A stretch of 32,570 bases of DNA, from assembly GCA_021621525.1 (NCBI GenBank), contig JAJVUU010000019.1, forward strand, positions 1-32,570. The letters run 5' to 3'. A program made the translations under genes and the position numbers. A model generated the notes under the pieces. That model was not told the origin of the DNA, did not search any database, and saw only the letters and a program-made list of their open reading frames with translations. The stretch comes from Caryophanales bacterium. GTDB lineage: Bacteria > Bacillota_I > Bacilli_A > RFN20 > CAG-288. This document shows positions 32,515-32,570 of this stretch, piece by piece (position 1 is the stretch's first letter; every line of letters begins with the position of its first letter).

Positions 32515-32570
32515 TTTAAAAAATGACGGATTTCATCGCTATTTTTTTATTTTCAAAAAGAGCTTACAAT

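Noticed and set aside
1..32570. CRISPR array or defence island
   Set aside because: No regularly spaced direct repeats and no cas, restriction-modification or toxin-antitoxin genes were seen; TnpB is the only nucleic-acid-targeting system.

Overview
The window looks like the chromosome of a low-to-moderate GC Gram-positive of the Bacillota, probably a Bacilli/Erysipelotrichia-type or Mollicutes-related gut lineage. This is inferred from gene content: RNase HIII, MutS2, an EzrA-like division protein, a CcpA-like LacI regulator, the infC-rpmI-rplT operon with an L20-type leader, Gram-positive lipoproteins, and an enlarged ABC ATPase of the kind seen in mycoplasmas. TGA is used as a stop (phosphoglucomutase, ABC ATPase, MutS2), so this is the standard bacterial code and not the mycoplasma code. 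No rRNA, CRISPR array or prophage was seen.

Layout. 1-4.2 kb: a 1041-residue secreted lipoprotein built from eight repeats of about 115 residues, then a small frameshifted lipoprotein gene. 4.2-12.1 kb (minus strand): a carbohydrate-linked block in the order binding lipoprotein, fused double permease, ATPase, mannose-6-phosphate isomerase, phosphoglucomutase. Hairpins separate the binding protein from the permease and the ATPase from manA. 12.3-14.7 kb (minus): a PhoR-like histidine kinase and OmpR-type response regulator with overlapping genes. 14.9-16.2 kb (plus): a DegV fatty-acid-binding protein and a MarR regulator behind a promoter carrying two identical 18-bp palindromes. 16.4-21.4 kb (minus): tRNA-Pro(GGG), a small membrane protein, UvrC and MutS2, the last three tightly coupled. 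21.5-24.2 kb: RNase HIII, a small DUF3221-like protein, and a decayed patch with two gene fragments whose 5' ends are both missing at one point. 24.2-25.7 kb (plus): infC-rpmI-rplT with a leader. 25.7-27.1 kb (plus): a stand-alone TnpB RNA-guided nuclease with an omega-RNA-like 3' region, abutting an 82-nt near-perfect palindrome. 27.2-32.5 kb (minus): LacI/CcpA-like regulator, EzrA-like protein, cysteine desulfurase and ThiI.

How the genes work together. The manA and pgm products interconvert hexose phosphates, and the adjacent importer is of the Fbp/Afu type with a two-domain permease. Import of a phosphorylated sugar is therefore a reasonable but unproven idea. DegV and MarR resemble a fatty-acid uptake/sensing pair with autoregulation. 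The desulfurase and ThiI form a dedicated tRNA 4-thiouridine (and possibly thiamine) sulfur relay. MutS2 and UvrC are DNA maintenance enzymes, close to RNase HIII as in Bacillus.

The most interesting elements are the TnpB locus with its omega-RNA and adjoining palindrome, the double operator before degV-marR, the inserted domain in the ABC ATPase, and the perfect palindrome upstream of the LacI-type regulator promoter.
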